Assembly: GCA_018241125.1 (NCBI GenBank)
Contig: JAFEEL010000012.1
Coordinates: 1 to 42,975, forward strand
Direction of reading: 5' to 3'
From: Pseudomonadota bacterium
GTDB lineage: Bacteria; Pseudomonadota; Gammaproteobacteria; Xanthomonadales; Xanthomonadaceae
DNA: 42,975 nt
Both the position numbers and the translations under genes were made by a program. Below are positions 27,000 through 35,687 of this stretch, one piece after another. The notes under the pieces are model-generated. The model was not told the DNA's origin, did not search any database, and saw only the letters and a program-made list of their open reading frames with translations. Within the stretch, counting starts at the first letter, position 1, and the number at the start of each line of letters is the position of its first letter.

Positions 27000-27788
27000 T
27001 CACAACGAGCGCGTGCGCCCGCCGTCCACCGGCAGGTTGATGCCGGTGATGTAGGACGCGGCCGGCGAAGCCAGAAAGGCCACCGCAGCGGCGATTTCGG
27101 TCGGCTCGGCGAAGCGCCCCATCGGCACCTCGCCGGCCATTTCTGCGGTCACTGCCTCGGCGCTGGTGCCGGTCTTGGCGGCGCGGGCGGCGACGATCTG
27201 CTCGATGCGCGGGGTATGGGTGGAACCGGGCAGCACGTTGTTGACGGTGATGCCGTGCGGGGCCAGCTCGCGCGCCAGCGTCTTGGCCCAACTCGCCACC
27301 GCGCCGCGGGTGACGTTGGATACGCCGATGCCGGGGATGGGCTCTTTCACCGAGGTGGAGATGATGTTGACGATGCGCCCGTAACTGCTGGCGAGCATGC
27401 CCGGCACCAGCGCCTCGGCCAGCGTCTGATTGGCGAGCAGGTGCGCGCGGAAGGCGGCAAGAAAAGCGTCTTCGCTCGCGCCGCGCACTGTGCCCGGCGG
27501 TGGGCCGCCGCTGTTGTTGATCAGAATCTGCACCGGATGTGCGGCTGTCAAAGCGCTGACCTTTGCATGCAGGTCGGCGGTGTCGTGCGCATCGACGACG
27601 ACGAAGTCGTGGCGCTGCGCGGCGTGCGTGCGCGGCAGTTGCGCAGCGAGTTGTTCCAGCACCTCGGCCCGTCGCGCGAGCAAGGTCACGTCCGCACCCA
27701 GCTTGGCCAGTTCGATGGCCGATGCCAGGCCAATGCCTTGCGATGCGCCGCAGACCAGTGCGTGCTTGCCGGCGAGATTCAAGTCCAT
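27000..27788 (-). CDS. Short-chain dehydrogenase/reductase-like protein without the YxxxK motif
   Basis: A 262-residue SDR fold. The cofactor motif is GASQGIG (residues 14-20), the NNSGG motif replaces NNAG (91-95), and S144/S146 stand at the catalytic serine position (IISTSVKEP). The expected Tyr-x3-Lys is replaced by S157-NVT-R161 in GVSNVTRGAVASWAKTL, so classical SDR chemistry is unlikely. The C-terminal end LPVDGGRTRSL is normal. AAGGAG six bases before ATG 27788 is a strong ribosome-binding site. Its stop is 51 bp before the ALDH gene in the same direction, so it probably belongs to the same operon; its role there is unknown. Confidence 0.82.
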   Translation of the reverse strand: MDLNLAGKHALVCGASQGIGLASAIELAKLGADVTLLARRAEVLEQLAAQLPRTHAAQRHDFVVVDAHDTADLHAKVSALTAAHPVQILINNSGGPPPGTVRGASEDAFLAAFRAHLLANQTLAEALVPGMLASSYGRIVNIISTSVKEPIPGIGVSNVTRGAVASWAKTLARELAPHGITVNNVLPGSTHTPRIEQIVAARAAKTGTSAEAVTAEMAGEVPMGRFAEPTEIAAAVAFLASPAASYITGINLPVDGGRTRSL

Positions 27789-27820
27789 TTCCAGCTCCTT
27801 GGCGATGCCATCGCGGACGA

Positions 27821-28543
27821 TTATTCCGGCGCGGCGGGTTGATCCAGCCGCGCGCGCATCAGCTCGGCCAGTGCCAACCGCGCGTCGCCGCCGTGTGCGG
27901 TCAAGCCGGCGATGACGCCGCGCCGATTGGCTTCCGGGTGGTTCTGGTTGAGTTTGAACTTCAGCTCGATGTGGCTGGCGACGAGGCGGAAGCCGACGAT
28001 GCCCTTGAGCTGCACGCGGTGATCGGTGCGCTCGGGCTCGAAGCGCCAGTGCAGGCCGTGCGCGGCTTCATGCACGTCGCTCAACTCCGACACCAGCGTG
28101 CCCAGCGAATCGGTGTCGTCGAACACCTCCAACTCGCCGTGCAGATGTGCCACGGCGTAGTTCCAAGTCGGTACCCGCGCCGCCTCTTCTTTATCGGGAT
28201 ACCACGATGGCGAGACGTAGGCGTGCGGGCCGCGCAGGATCAACAAGGCTTCGGAGAGGGGAATGTCGCGGCTGGAAGCTGCTCCCACAGAAGCCGCTCC
28301 CACAGAAGTCGCGCCCACAGAAGCCGCTCCCTCAGACATTGCCGAGGCACGCCATTGCGGATTGGCGCGTGCCCAGTGGCCGCGAATGGTCACCCGCGCG
28401 CCATCGCGGGCGTACAGCACCGGCAGGTGGGTGGCGAATGGTGCGCCGTCGCGCACGGTGATCAAGGTCGCAAACGGATGGGCTGCAGCGAGGCGGTCGA
28501 GTTCGGCCAGATCGTTTTCGCGGTAATACGCTGGGGAATACAT
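27821..28543 (-). CDS. PaiB-type FMN-binding protein
   Basis: A 240-residue flavin-binding split-barrel protein of the PaiB (FMN-binding negative transcriptional regulator) family. Family markers are the start MYSPAYYRENDLAELDRL, HPFATLITVRDGAPFATHLPVLY, the loop ISPSWY-like AYVSPSWYPDKEEAARVPTWNY, and the end LNQNHPEANRRGVIAGL. Despite the family name, few members are proven regulators. Residues about 69-90 (the pentapeptide ASVGA repeated) are encoded by a 15-bp repeat at 28281-28340 and interrupt the conserved H-AR-NPQW…LIL region. Start 28543 fits the conserved N-terminus; the longer open frame is antisense-type sequence. Confidence 0.88.
   Translation of the reverse strand: MYSPAYYRENDLAELDRLAAAHPFATLITVRDGAPFATHLPVLYARDGARVTIRGHWARANPQWRASAMSEGAASVGATSVGAASVGAASSRDIPLSEALLILRGPHAYVSPSWYPDKEEAARVPTWNYAVAHLHGELEVFDDTDSLGTLVSELSDVHEAAHGLHWRFEPERTDHRVQLKGIVGFRLVASHIELKFKLNQNHPEANRRGVIAGLTAHGGDARLALAELMRARLDQPAAPE
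28281..28340. repeat. 15-bp repeat inside the PaiB-type gene
   Basis: Three units of GCTCCCACAGAAGCC (the second and third each with one change) followed by a fourth, decayed one. The length is a multiple of three, so the reading frame is kept. The reverse complement (GGCTTCTGTGGGAGC) is the core of an interspersed repeat often seen between genes in pseudomonads and xanthomonads. Confidence 0.88.
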
Positions 28544-28551
28544 GGCGACCG

Positions 28552-28884
28552 TCACTGCCGCGACGGCAGACGCTGGCTCATCAGTGTGCGCAGCTCGTCC
28601 ACGTCTGCGCCCTCGATGCCGTCGGGCGGTGATATCGCGTCGAGGTCGAAGCCCAGTGCATCGGCGTCGTCGCCATCCAATCCGTCGTAGGCGCGGAAGT
28701 CGGCGTCCAGCAGCGCCGCCTGCGCGGAGTCCTCGCTGTCGTACACGTCGGTACGGCCATCGCCGTCGAGGATCTCGGCGATGCCCGACTCGCGCACACG
28801 CAACCGCGCCCACACCAGCAAGTTGCCGACGGTGGCCAGCCACCATTGCTCGGATGCACAACCGGACTGGTCGTCAGCAAACAT
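28552..28884 (-). CDS. Small acidic protein, unknown function
   Basis: A 110-residue acidic protein with no recognised family. The middle and end are rich in Asp/Glu (DGDGRTDVYDSEDSAQAAL, YDGLDGDDADALGFDLD), and the N-terminal third has EQWWLATVGNLLVWARLRVRES. The repeated D-x-D-G patterns are short and do not form a clear EF-hand. An AGGAGG five bases before ATG 28884 is one of the best ribosome-binding sites in the window and fixes this start; an ATG eight codons upstream (28908) touches the stop of the previous gene. It is eight bases from the PaiB-type gene. Confidence 0.75.
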   Translation of the reverse strand: MFADDQSGCASEQWWLATVGNLLVWARLRVRESGIAEILDGDGRTDVYDSEDSAQAALLDADFRAYDGLDGDDADALGFDLDAISPPDGIEGADVDELRTLMSQRLPSRQ

Positions 28885-28908
28885 CGCGGCCTCCTGCTCG
28901 TTTTGCAT

Positions 28909-29229
28909 TCAGGGCTTGAGCCACCACGCCACCGCGCCAAACACGAGCGCGCTGGCCAAGCCCAGCAGCAACACGCACAAGGCGATGCGCGCCGGCGTGG
29001 CCAAGCCGTTCACGCCCGGGTCGCGCAGTGCATGGTAACGCCCGGCGAGCAGCCAGCGCAGCGTGGACGGCGCCATCGTCCCGGCGACGACCAGCCGCGC
29101 GTGCACGTCGTGGTGGCGATCGCGCAGGTGCACCACGCTCATCGGCCAGAAGAACACGAACCCCATCAGGCCGGTGATGGCGACCGCCACGCCGAGCAGG
29201 CTGAAGGTGAGGGCGAGGGAGTAGCTCAT
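28909..29229 (-). CDS. Small inner-membrane protein with two predicted membrane segments
   Basis: A 106-residue protein. Hydrophobic segments are at about residues 5-30 (LALTFSLLGVAVAITGLMGF) and 81-103 (IALCVLLLGLASALVFGAVA), joined by a hydrophilic, His/Arg-rich loop (VVHLRDRHHDVHARL, LLAGRYHALRDPGV). The topology resembles UspB, but I cannot claim homology. It begins 13 bp after asnS and abuts the next small gene, so it is probably expressed with asnS. Confidence 0.75.
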   Translation of the reverse strand: MSYSLALTFSLLGVAVAITGLMGFVFFWPMSVVHLRDRHHDVHARLVVAGTMAPSTLRWLLAGRYHALRDPGVNGLATPARIALCVLLLGLASALVFGAVAWWLKP

Positions 29230-29242
29230 CGCGGCGTGGCGA

Positions 29243-30649
<1,407 letters not shown>

Positions 30650-30723
30650 GCCGTCGTCTCCAGAAGATTGCGTTGCGTGGTGCCCAGCCGCACATGATAA
30701 CCAAGACCCGCCACGGCCACGGG

Positions 30724-30729
30724 TATAAT
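30724..30729 (+). promoter_or_regulatory. Perfect -10 TATAAT just before the IscA-like gene; possible leaderless start
   Basis: TATAAT stands only six bases before the ATG at 30736. A start seven bases downstream of the -10 would fall on the A of that ATG, so the mRNA may lack a leader. No good -35 is seen and no ribosome-binding site fits between. Confidence 0.65.
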
Positions 30730-30735
30730 GGCCGC

Positions 30736-31065
30736 ATGAGCATCTCCTTCACTCCCGCCGCGCTCGCGCGTGCGCAAACCTTTCTGGCCGCCCATCCCGA
30801 CAAGATCGGCCTGCGCTTCGGCGTGCGCCGTTCGGGTTGCTCGGGCTGGGGCTACCAGATCGATCTGGCCGATGCGCAGGTCGCGGGCGACACCGTGTTC
30901 GAGGTCGATGGCGTGCGCGTGCTGATCGACGCCGACAGCCTGCCGCTGCTCGATGGCACCGTGATCGATTTCGTCAAGCAGGGCCTGAACGCGCAGTTCG
31001 CGTTCGCCAATCCCAACGTCACCGATGCCTGCGGCTGCGGCGAGAGTTTCGCGGTCGGGCATTGA
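30736..31065 (+). CDS. IscA/ErpA-type iron-sulfur assembly protein
   Basis: A 109-residue A-type Fe-S carrier. The three ligand cysteines are C35 ([10 protein letters not shown]), C99 and C101 (CGCGESF) in the family pattern C-x(63-65)-CxC. The central [17 protein letters not shown] is also typical. It hands Fe-S clusters to apoproteins. It stands alone rather than in an isc or suf operon, nearest to the SufA/IscA-like stand-alone type; the exact orthologue is not decided. Confidence 0.92.
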   Translation: MSISFTPAALARAQTFLAAHPDKIGLRFGVRRSGCSGWGYQIDLADAQVAGDTVFEVDGVRVLIDADSLPLLDGTVIDFVKQGLNAQFAFANPNVTDACGCGESFAVGH

Positions 31066-31073
31066 GCTTGCGC

Positions 31074-31102
31074 TTGCCGACGCACGCCAGAACCGCCATA
31101 AT
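31074..31102 (+). promoter_or_regulatory. Sigma-70 promoter of the rpsF operon
   Basis: TTGCCG (31074-31079) and CATAAT (31097-31102) are separated by exactly 17 bp. The predicted start near 31109 gives a leader of about 100 nt before rpsF. Confidence 0.75.
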
Positions 31103-31108
31103 GCGCGG

Positions 31109-31157
31109 CTGCATCGAGTGTCTGATGCAGACCTTGCCCCACCGCCCTGCGGGGGGC
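31109..31157 (+). promoter_or_regulatory. Two leader hairpins ahead of rpsF
   Basis: A perfect 7-bp stem CTGCATC/GATGCAG (31109-31130) is followed by a 9-bp stem GCCCC-A-CCGC/GCGG-GGGGC with a bulged A and a CCT loop (31136-31157). rpsF leaders in many bacteria bind the S6:S18 complex for autogenous control. The CCG-containing stem here could be such a site; I infer this from position and base content only. Confidence 0.4.
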
Positions 31158-31209
31158 TGATCCGGCCAGTGTTCTTGCGAGCCCGCGCCGACAACCACAA
31201 GGAACATCC

Positions 31210-31635
31210 ATGCGACATTACGAAGTCGTGTTCATGGTCCATCCGGACCAGAGTGAACAGGTGCCTGCGATGATCGAGCGCTACAAGACGCTCATCCAGG
31301 CCGACAATGGCGAGGGCGCCGGCAAGGTGCATCGCCTGGAAGATTGGGGCCGCCGGCAGTTGGCCTATCCGATCGAAAACCTCGTCAAGGCCCACTACGT
31401 GCTCATGAATATCGAGTGCGGGCAAAAAGTGCTCGGCGAGTTGGTCGACGGTTTCCGCTTCAATGATGCGGTGCTGCGCCATCTGGTGATCGGCCGCGAG
31501 GCGGCGGACACCGAGCAGTCCTTCATCATGAAGAGCAAGGACGAGAAGAACGAGCGCGGTGACCGCCCGGAACGCGGCGACCGCCCGCGCCGTGACGATT
31601 CCTTCGAGGCCAGCAACGGGAGTGCCGACGCATGA
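31210..31635 (+). CDS. rpsF: 30S ribosomal protein S6
   Basis: A 141-residue S6 that pairs with S18 on 16S rRNA. It begins [18 protein letters not shown] and shows [24 protein letters not shown], both classic. The last 35 residues are highly charged with a repeated ERGDRP unit, an extension common in this group. AAGGA seven bases before ATG 31210 is the ribosome-binding site. Its stop overlaps rpsR (ATGA, 31632-31635). Confidence 0.97.
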   Translation: MRHYEVVFMVHPDQSEQVPAMIERYKTLIQADNGEGAGKVHRLEDWGRRQLAYPIENLVKAHYVLMNIECGQKVLGELVDGFRFNDAVLRHLVIGREAADTEQSFIMKSKDEKNERGDRPERGDRPRRDDSFEASNGSADA

Positions 31636-31919
31636 AGCCCAAATCCAAAGGCAAGGCCAAGACCAAGCCCGCCGGTGGCGGCGCGGCTGGCTCGAAGTTC
31701 TTCCGTCGGCGCAAGTTCTGCAAGTTCACTGCCGAGGGCATCACCGAGATCGACTACAAGGATCTGGGCACCTTGCGCCAGTACCTGACCGAGACCGGCA
31801 AGATCGTGCCCAGCCGCATCACCGGCACCAAGGCGCGCTATCAGCGCCAGTTGCAGGCAGCGGTCAAGCGCGCGCGCTTCCTGGCGCTGATCCCGTACTG
31901 CGACAGCCACAGCAGTTGA
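31632..31919 (+). CDS. rpsR: 30S ribosomal protein S18
   Basis: A 95-residue S18 with [11 protein letters not shown], the [26 protein letters not shown] core and the [14 protein letters not shown] end. E. coli S18 has 75 residues; the extra 20 are a Lys/Gly/Ala-rich N-terminal extension ([16 protein letters not shown]). An ATG 4-base overlap couples it to rpsF. The next gene rplI follows after a 204-bp repeat-rich gap. Confidence 0.97.
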   Translation: MKPKSKGKAKTKPAGGGAAGSKFFRRRKFCKFTAEGITEIDYKDLGTLRQYLTETGKIVPSRITGTKARYQRQLQAAVKRARFLALIPYCDSHSS

Positions 31920-31932
31920 TTCTTGCGGTCGT

Positions 31933-32078
31933 CCCCGCCGTGGCGGGGGTCCGGTGGCTGGCCCGCAGCGGCCAGCACGTTCGCACAGGATCCTCGTGGC
32001 GGCGGGAATGACGAACTGCCAGTTGCGCCCGGGACACATGTCCGTCCTGGGCGCGAACCCGACCTGTCATTCGGACAG
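31933..32078. repeat. Palindromic intergenic repeats between rpsR and rplI
   Basis: Three stems lie in this gap: CCCCGCC-GT-GGCGGGG (31933-31948), GCGCCCGGGAC pairing with GTCCTGGGCGC (32025-32054), and CTGTC-N5-GACAG (32064-32078). The first is of the same kind as the element near 1165-1185. They may shape processing or partial termination between rpsR and rplI. No gene is seen in the gap. Confidence 0.6.
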
Positions 32079-32123
32079 CCACAGTTGCGGACTGCGATCC
32101 GCTAACGAATACGGAGCAATGTA

Positions 32124-32573
32124 ATGGAACTGATTCTTCTGCAAAAAGTCGTCAACCTCGGCGGCCTCGGCGACAAGGTCAAGGTCAAGCCCGGCTATGG
32201 CCGCAACTTCCTGATCCCCTACGGCAAGGCGGTGCCGGCCACGGCCAAGAACGTCGCCGAGTTCGAAGCCCGTCGCGCCGAGTACGAGGCCAAGGCCAGT
32301 GCCGCGCTGGCGGCCGCGCAAGCCCGTCTGGCCAGTTTCGAGGGCGCCGCGGTGACCATCAAGGCCAACGCTTCCACCGAAGGCAAGCTGTACGGCTCGG
32401 TCGGCCCGCGCGACATCGCCGAGGCGTTCACCGCCGCCGGCCACGCGCTGGCCAAGAGCGAAGTGGTGATGGGCGAAGGCCCGATCCGCCGCATGGGCGA
32501 GTTCGACATCCACCTGCACCTGCACGCCGACGTGGCCTGCGTGGTGAAGGTGACGGTGGTCGCCGAAGCCTGA
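32124..32573 (+). CDS. rplI: 50S ribosomal protein L9
   Basis: A 149-residue L9. The N-terminal domain reads [36 protein letters not shown], the long connecting helix runs about residues 42-75, and the C-terminal domain has [14 protein letters not shown]. Normal length. The GGAG ahead of ATG 32124 is the ribosome-binding site. The terminator at 32602-32630 follows. Confidence 0.97.
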   Translation: MELILLQKVVNLGGLGDKVKVKPGYGRNFLIPYGKAVPATAKNVAEFEARRAEYEAKASAALAAAQARLASFEGAAVTIKANASTEGKLYGSVGPRDIAEAFTAAGHALAKSEVVMGEGPIRRMGEFDIHLHLHADVACVVKVTVVAEA

Positions 32574-32601
32574 GCGGCCGGCAACCTCGATGTGCGCGTT
32601 C

Positions 32602-32630
32602 GACGGGCGCTGCGGCGCCCGTCGTCGTTT
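32602..32630 (+). terminator. Rho-independent terminator after rplI
   Basis: GACGGGCGC and GCGCCCGTC form a perfect 9-bp stem with a TGCG tetraloop, followed by GTCGTTT. It closes the rpsF-rpsR-rplI transcript. Confidence 0.8.
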
Positions 32631-32721
32631 GCGCGTAGGAGTCGTCGGGTGGTCTGCCGCGCAGCACCGCCCCGTCCGTCGGAAACTGGCGCCGCATCTC
32701 ACCGCGTGAGATGCGCACCGG

Positions 32722-32760
32722 TTATCCACAAGGTTGTCTGCAACGCTGTGTGCAACAACC
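32722..32760 (+). promoter_or_regulatory. Perfect DnaA box and inverted repeat upstream of dnaB
   Basis: TTATCCACA (32722-32730) equals the strongest DnaA-box consensus. A weak box (TTGCACACA, two mismatches) lies on the other strand at 32747-32755. GGTTGT (32732-32737) and ACAACC (32755-32760) form an inverted repeat. The possible -10 TATGAT (32765-32770) follows at once, so DnaA bound here could act on dnaB transcription. Confidence 0.6.
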
Positions 32761-32808
32761 CTTCTATGATTTGGCGATGCTCGTTTTGACCCGCAGGTGA
32801 CCGCCGCA

Positions 32809-34212
32809 ATGTCCTCGCGCCCGGCTTTTCGCAACGACGAACGCGCCACCGATGCGCGCATCGAAGCCCTGCGCGTACCGCCGCATTCGGTGGAAGCCGA
32901 GCAAGCCGTGATCGGCGGGTTGATGTTGGCGCCCGAGTCGCTCGATCTGGTCGGCGACCTGCTCGAACCGGAGGATTTCTACCGCCGCGACCACCGCCTG
33001 ATCTACGAGGCGATCCGCGGGTTGTCGGCGCGCGACAAGCCGTTCGACGTGGTCACGCTGGGCGAGTGGTTCGACGCGGCCGGTACCGCCGAGCAGATCG
33101 GCGGCAGCGCCTACCTGATCGAGCTGGCCAGCAGCACGCCCAGCGCCGCCAACATCGCCGCCTACGCCCAGATCGTGCGCGACAAGGCGGTACTGCGCGG
33201 CCTGATCGAGGCCGGCACGCAGATCGTCAACGATGGTTTCCAGCCCGGTCAGGCGCCGATCCGCGAGGTGCTCGACAAGGCCGAGGAGCGCGTGTTCAAG
33301 ATCGCCGAGAGCGGCGACAAGGGGCGCAAGGAATACGTCAGCCTGCGCGAGGCGATGAAGGATGCCTTCCAGGTTCTGCAAGAGCGCTACGAGAATCAGC
33401 AGGATGTCACCGGGTTGCCTACCGGCTTCCACGATCTGGATTCCATGACCGCCGGCTTGCAGCCGACCGACTTGATCATCCTCGCCGCGCGCCCGTCGAT
33501 GGGCAAGACCACGCTGGCGGTGAACATGGCCGAGTACGCGGCGTTGAAGTCGAAGAAGGCGGTGGTGATCTTCTCGATGGAAATGTCCGCCTCGCAGCTG
33601 GCGTTCCGCCTGATCTCCTCGATGGGCCGCGTCAACGCCCAGCATCTGCGCACCGGGCGGCTGGCCGACGAGGATTGGTCGCGGGTCAACAGCGCGATCG
33701 CCATGTTGTCGGAGGTCAAGATCTTCATCGACGACAAGCCCGGACTGAGCCCGCTGGAGCTGCGCGGGCGCGCACGCCGCCTCAAGCGCGACCACGACCT
33801 GGGGCTGATCGTGGTCGACTACCTGCAGCTGATGCAGGTACAGGGCACGCAGGAGAACCGCGCCACCGAGATCGCCGAAATCTCGCGCAGCCTCAAGGCG
33901 CTGGCCAAGGAGCTCAAGGTGCCGGTGCTGGCGCTGTCGCAGCTCAACCGCAGCCTGGAATCGCGCACCGACAAGCGCCCGGTGATGTCCGACCTGCGCG
34001 AATCGGGCGGCATCGAGCAGGATGCCGACGTGATCATGTTCATCTACCGCGACGAGGTCTACAACAAGGACAAGGCCGAGGTCAAAGGCCTGGCCGAGAT
34101 CATCATCGCCAAGCAGCGCAACGGCCCGACCGGCTCGATCGACTTGCGCTTTGCCGGCGAGTTCACCCGTTTCGACAACCTCGCGCGCGATGCCGAGGGG
34201 CACTACGAGTGA
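32809..34212 (+). CDS. dnaB: Replicative DNA helicase DnaB
   Basis: A 467-residue hexameric helicase that unwinds DNA at the replication fork. The N-terminal collar domain begins VPPHSVEAEQAVIGGLML. The RecA-like motor has the Walker A ARPSMGKTT (K233), Walker B LIVVDYLQLM and the arginine-finger region AKQRNGPTG. No intein is present. AGGTGA eight bases before ATG 32809 is a good ribosome-binding site; a GTG four codons upstream lies within it. Followed by alr after 45 bp, the usual order. Confidence 0.97.
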   Translation: MSSRPAFRNDERATDARIEALRVPPHSVEAEQAVIGGLMLAPESLDLVGDLLEPEDFYRRDHRLIYEAIRGLSARDKPFDVVTLGEWFDAAGTAEQIGGSAYLIELASSTPSAANIAAYAQIVRDKAVLRGLIEAGTQIVNDGFQPGQAPIREVLDKAEERVFKIAESGDKGRKEYVSLREAMKDAFQVLQERYENQQDVTGLPTGFHDLDSMTAGLQPTDLIILAARPSMGKTTLAVNMAEYAALKSKKAVVIFSMEMSASQLAFRLISSMGRVNAQHLRTGRLADEDWSRVNSAIAMLSEVKIFIDDKPGLSPLELRGRARRLKRDHDLGLIVVDYLQLMQVQGTQENRATEIAEISRSLKALAKELKVPVLALSQLNRSLESRTDKRPVMSDLRESGGIEQDADVIMFIYRDEVYNKDKAEVKGLAEIIIAKQRNGPTGSIDLRFAGEFTRFDNLARDAEGHYE

Positions 34213-34257
34213 ACCCGTCGTTCCGGTCGGGGTGGATGCGACGCTAGACTGCACGCG

Positions 34258-35346
34258 ATGGCCCGCCCGACCTCCGCCACCATCCACATCGACGCCCTGC
34301 GCCACAATCTGGCGCGCGTGCGTGCGCTGGCGCCGCGCAGCAAGATCATGGCGGTAGTCAAGGCCGATGGCTACGGGCATGGGCTTGAGCGGGTGACGCG
34401 TGCGCTGGCCGGCGCCGATGCCTTCGGCGTGGCCACCATCGCCGATGCCGAACGCATCCGTGCCGCCGGGCTGAGCAACCGCATCGTCCTGCTTTCGGGC
34501 ATGGACGACCCGTTCGACCTGCCGTTGCTGCATGGGCTGGACGTGGACACCGTGGTGCACCACGACAGCCAGTTGGCGATCCTGGAAGCCGACCGCGAGC
34601 GCACGCCGGTACGCGCCTGGCTGAAGATCGACACCGGCATGCACCGCCTCGGATTCCCGCCGACGCGCGCGGCCGAGCTGCGCGCGCGCTTGCTGGCACT
34701 GCCGCAGGTGTCCGAGGTGGTGTTGATGACCCACTTGGCCAGTTCCGACGAGTTCGGTGGCACCCAGACCCCCGCCCAGATCGCGGCCTTCGATGCGGTC
34801 GATGGCGTGCCCGGCGAGGCGTGCTCGTTGTCGAACTCGGCCGCGGTACTGGGCTGGCCCGGCGCCCACCGCGACTGGGTGCGTGCCGGCGGTGCGCTGT
34901 ACGGGTTGTCGGTGGTGGCCGGCAAGACCGGCGCCGATTTCGGCCTGCGCCCGGCGATGACGCTGGCCACGCGCCTGATCGCGATCAACCGTGTGGCTGC
35001 CGGCGAGCCGATCGGCTATTCCGCGACGTGGGTCTGCCCCGAGGACATGGACATCGGCGTGGCGGCGATCGGTTACGGCGACGGTTATCCGCGTTCGGCA
35101 CCGGCGGGCACTCCGGTGATCGTGCGCTGCGCGCACGGCGGCGACGTGCGGGTACCGATCGTCGGCCGGGTGTCGATGGATCTGATGACGCTCGACCTGC
35201 GCGGCGCAGCGCACGCCCGCGTTGGCGACCCGGTGGTGCTGTGGGGCCCGCAGTTGCCGGCCGAAACCATCGCCGCTGCGGCCGGCACCATCGCCTACGA
35301 GCTGACTTGCTCAATCACCCGCCGGGTGCGGTTTTTCGAGGCGTGA
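34258..35346 (+). CDS. alr: Alanine racemase
   Basis: A 362-residue PLP enzyme that makes D-alanine for peptidoglycan. The PLP lysine is K35 (VVKADGYGHG), the second base Y254 (IGYSATW). The TIM-barrel motif LKIDTGMHRLGF and the C-terminal GRVSMDLMTLDL are clear. Full length. Start 34258 gives the family N-terminus (RPTSATIHIDALRHNL). Confidence 0.97.
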   Translation: MARPTSATIHIDALRHNLARVRALAPRSKIMAVVKADGYGHGLERVTRALAGADAFGVATIADAERIRAAGLSNRIVLLSGMDDPFDLPLLHGLDVDTVVHHDSQLAILEADRERTPVRAWLKIDTGMHRLGFPPTRAAELRARLLALPQVSEVVLMTHLASSDEFGGTQTPAQIAAFDAVDGVPGEACSLSNSAAVLGWPGAHRDWVRAGGALYGLSVVAGKTGADFGLRPAMTLATRLIAINRVAAGEPIGYSATWVCPEDMDIGVAAIGYGDGYPRSAPAGTPVIVRCAHGGDVRVPIVGRVSMDLMTLDLRGAAHARVGDPVVLWGPQLPAETIAAAAGTIAYELTCSITRRVRFFEA

Positions 35347-35361
35347 GCCTGCGGCGTTCGC

Positions 35362-35631
35362 TCACGTGAAGTCGCCGCTGTCGGAGTCGTCCTGGGCGTC
35401 GTCTTCCCAGCGGACTTCGATTCCCTCCGACAGCCCGAGCGCTTCGCGCAACAGCCCGAGCAGATGCGGGGACGCTTTGCGGGTGGCGAAGTAGTCCAGC
35501 GTCGCGGCATCGACGTAGTAGTCGCGGTCGTGGAGGCTTTCCTCCTCCAGTTCGTCGATCAAGAACTGCAACTCGCCTTCGGAAATATCGCCGATGCGGC
35601 GGTCGGTCTGCTTGTCGAACAGGGTGATCAT
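35362..35631 (-). CDS. Small acidic protein, unknown function
   Basis: An 89-residue acidic protein beginning MITLFDKQTDRRIGDISEGEL and ending in an Asp/Ser-rich tail (DDAQDDSDSGDFT). The pattern FLIDELEEESLHDRDYYVDAATLDYF looks conserved: small proteins of this kind are common in Proteobacteria and have carried uninformative or wrong names. No enzyme motif is seen. It converges on alr (16 bp between ends) and lies 57 bp after dxs in the same direction. Confidence 0.8.
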   Translation of the reverse strand: MITLFDKQTDRRIGDISEGELQFLIDELEEESLHDRDYYVDAATLDYFATRKASPHLLGLLREALGLSEGIEVRWEDDAQDDSDSGDFT

Positions 35632-35687
35632 GGTGCGCCCTTGGGCTTCGTGCCGAGGGCAATTGTGCGCACAAACGCGCGAAAACG

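Noticed and set aside
31632-31919. Frameshift or wrong start in rpsR because of its extra N-terminal residues
   Set aside because: The ATGA overlap with rpsF and the Lys-rich extension seen in relatives make this start credible; the core is intact.
32764-35214. An 816-codon reverse frame across dnaB and alr
   Set aside because: Antisense shadow of two conserved genes; no domain motif.
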